Source: Gibbula magus (taxonomy: Eukaryota; Mollusca; Gastropoda; Trochida; Trochidae). From it: DNA of 64,000 nt. A program made the position numbers and the translations under genes. The stretch spans positions 37,209,187 to 37,273,186 of the forward strand of contig OW388305.1 of NCBI GenBank assembly GCA_936450465.1. Direction: 5' to 3'. Below the pieces are notes generated by a model. That model saw only the letters and a program-made list of their open reading frames with translations. It was not told the origin of the DNA and did not search any database. Positions 63,570 through 64,000 of this stretch are shown here, in pieces; within the stretch, counting starts at the first letter, position 1, and the number at the start of each line of letters is the position of its first letter.

Positions 63570-64000
63570 GGGAATTTCCGACGGGATTCGCCATGACATA
63601 ATGAGAAAAAATTCCCATGAACATGGGCGTGGTCCGTCATCTTCGGGACCGACCCACAAGTATAAATATCTACCGGGGGGTGCGCGGACCCCCCCGCTTT
63701 TGGTCGCCACCCCCCAAACTTTTTGTGCAAATTATTTTTTTGTTTCTACTTTGAAATAAAGGTTCGTGTCATTCCGAGGTATGAAGGTTTCTGCTATATA
63801 TGTCGAGAGGGCATGGGAACCCATTCCCAATAGAATCCGGGGTTCGTCCCATAGGATTGTGCCTCGGAGTCTCTCGTTCTCAAAAGAGAACATGGGAAAC
63901 CTGTCCCGCGATTGAATCCGGGGTCCGCCGCGGAAGACGGGGACGGGAATTCCCGGAGAGCATGGGAGTATGCTCCCATGGGTCCGGGCTCCGCCTCGAG
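63570..64000. repeat. GC-rich repeat of about 75 bp running off the window
   Basis: CATGGGAACCCATTCCC...GAATCCGGGGTTCGTCCC (63815), CATGGGAAACCTGTCCC...GAATCCGGGGTCCGCC (63890) and CATGGGAGTATGCTCCCATG...GGTCCGGGCTCCGCC (63963) are variants of one unit, with small palindromes in each. A related stretch precedes at 63570-63720. Confidence 0.6.

Overview
The window is animal nuclear DNA: AT-rich, intron-dominated and densely repetitive. The repeat content points to a mollusc, most likely a marine gastropod such as a limpet (inference, moderate confidence). The pointers are a tRNA-derived SINE in about ten copies, relics of a GTGAGTGAGTTATTG-type SINE, TGACCTTGA-rich dispersed repeats, and elements with a tandem core and a terminal hairpin. 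I find no sign of bacterial or plasmid DNA.

One protein-coding gene occupies positions 162-49926, all on the minus strand. It is an agrin orthologue, the large heparan sulfate proteoglycan of basement membranes and synapses. I could place 27 internal exons. All have GT-AG boundaries, and every neighbouring pair joins in phase to give one continuous frame of about 1336 residues. From 5' (high coordinates) to 3' (low) they encode: six follistatin/Kazal domains (49.9-28.3 kb), with an SGSG heparan sulfate attachment site just before the sixth; a lustrin-type cysteine module (27.6 kb); the agrin YGCC linker (26.7 kb); two laminin EGF-like domains (25.7 and 24.9 kb); a further Kazal domain (24.4 kb); a Ser/Thr-rich stalk (19.0 kb); an EB-like cysteine module where vertebrate agrin has its SEA region (17.8 kb); EGF1; LG1 (16.0-14.3 kb); EGF2 and EGF3 (11.5 and 8.8 kb); LG2 (8.4-0.3 kb); and EGF4 (0.2 kb). 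The N-terminus, the first Kazal domains, the final LG3 and the UTRs lie outside the window.

The rest is intron plus 14 kb of upstream sequence (49.9-64 kb) that holds no recognisable exon and is probably one large 5' intron. These stretches contain SINEs, all in the same orientation as the gene; a Penelope-like endonuclease fragment; PIF/Harbinger-like, hAT-like and piggyBac-like short elements; several foldback elements; a possible hammerhead ribozyme; and more than fifteen tandem arrays.

The most unusual theme is overlap between tandem repeats and splice junctions. A 53-bp minisatellite (12.4-14.3 kb) has amplified the exon 20 splice donor together with 17 bp of its exon. A roughly 130-bp repeat has copied the exon 1 acceptor. 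A decayed duplicate of the LG1 exon lies in the intron just downstream of its parent, beside a 36-bp array that resembles part of that exon.
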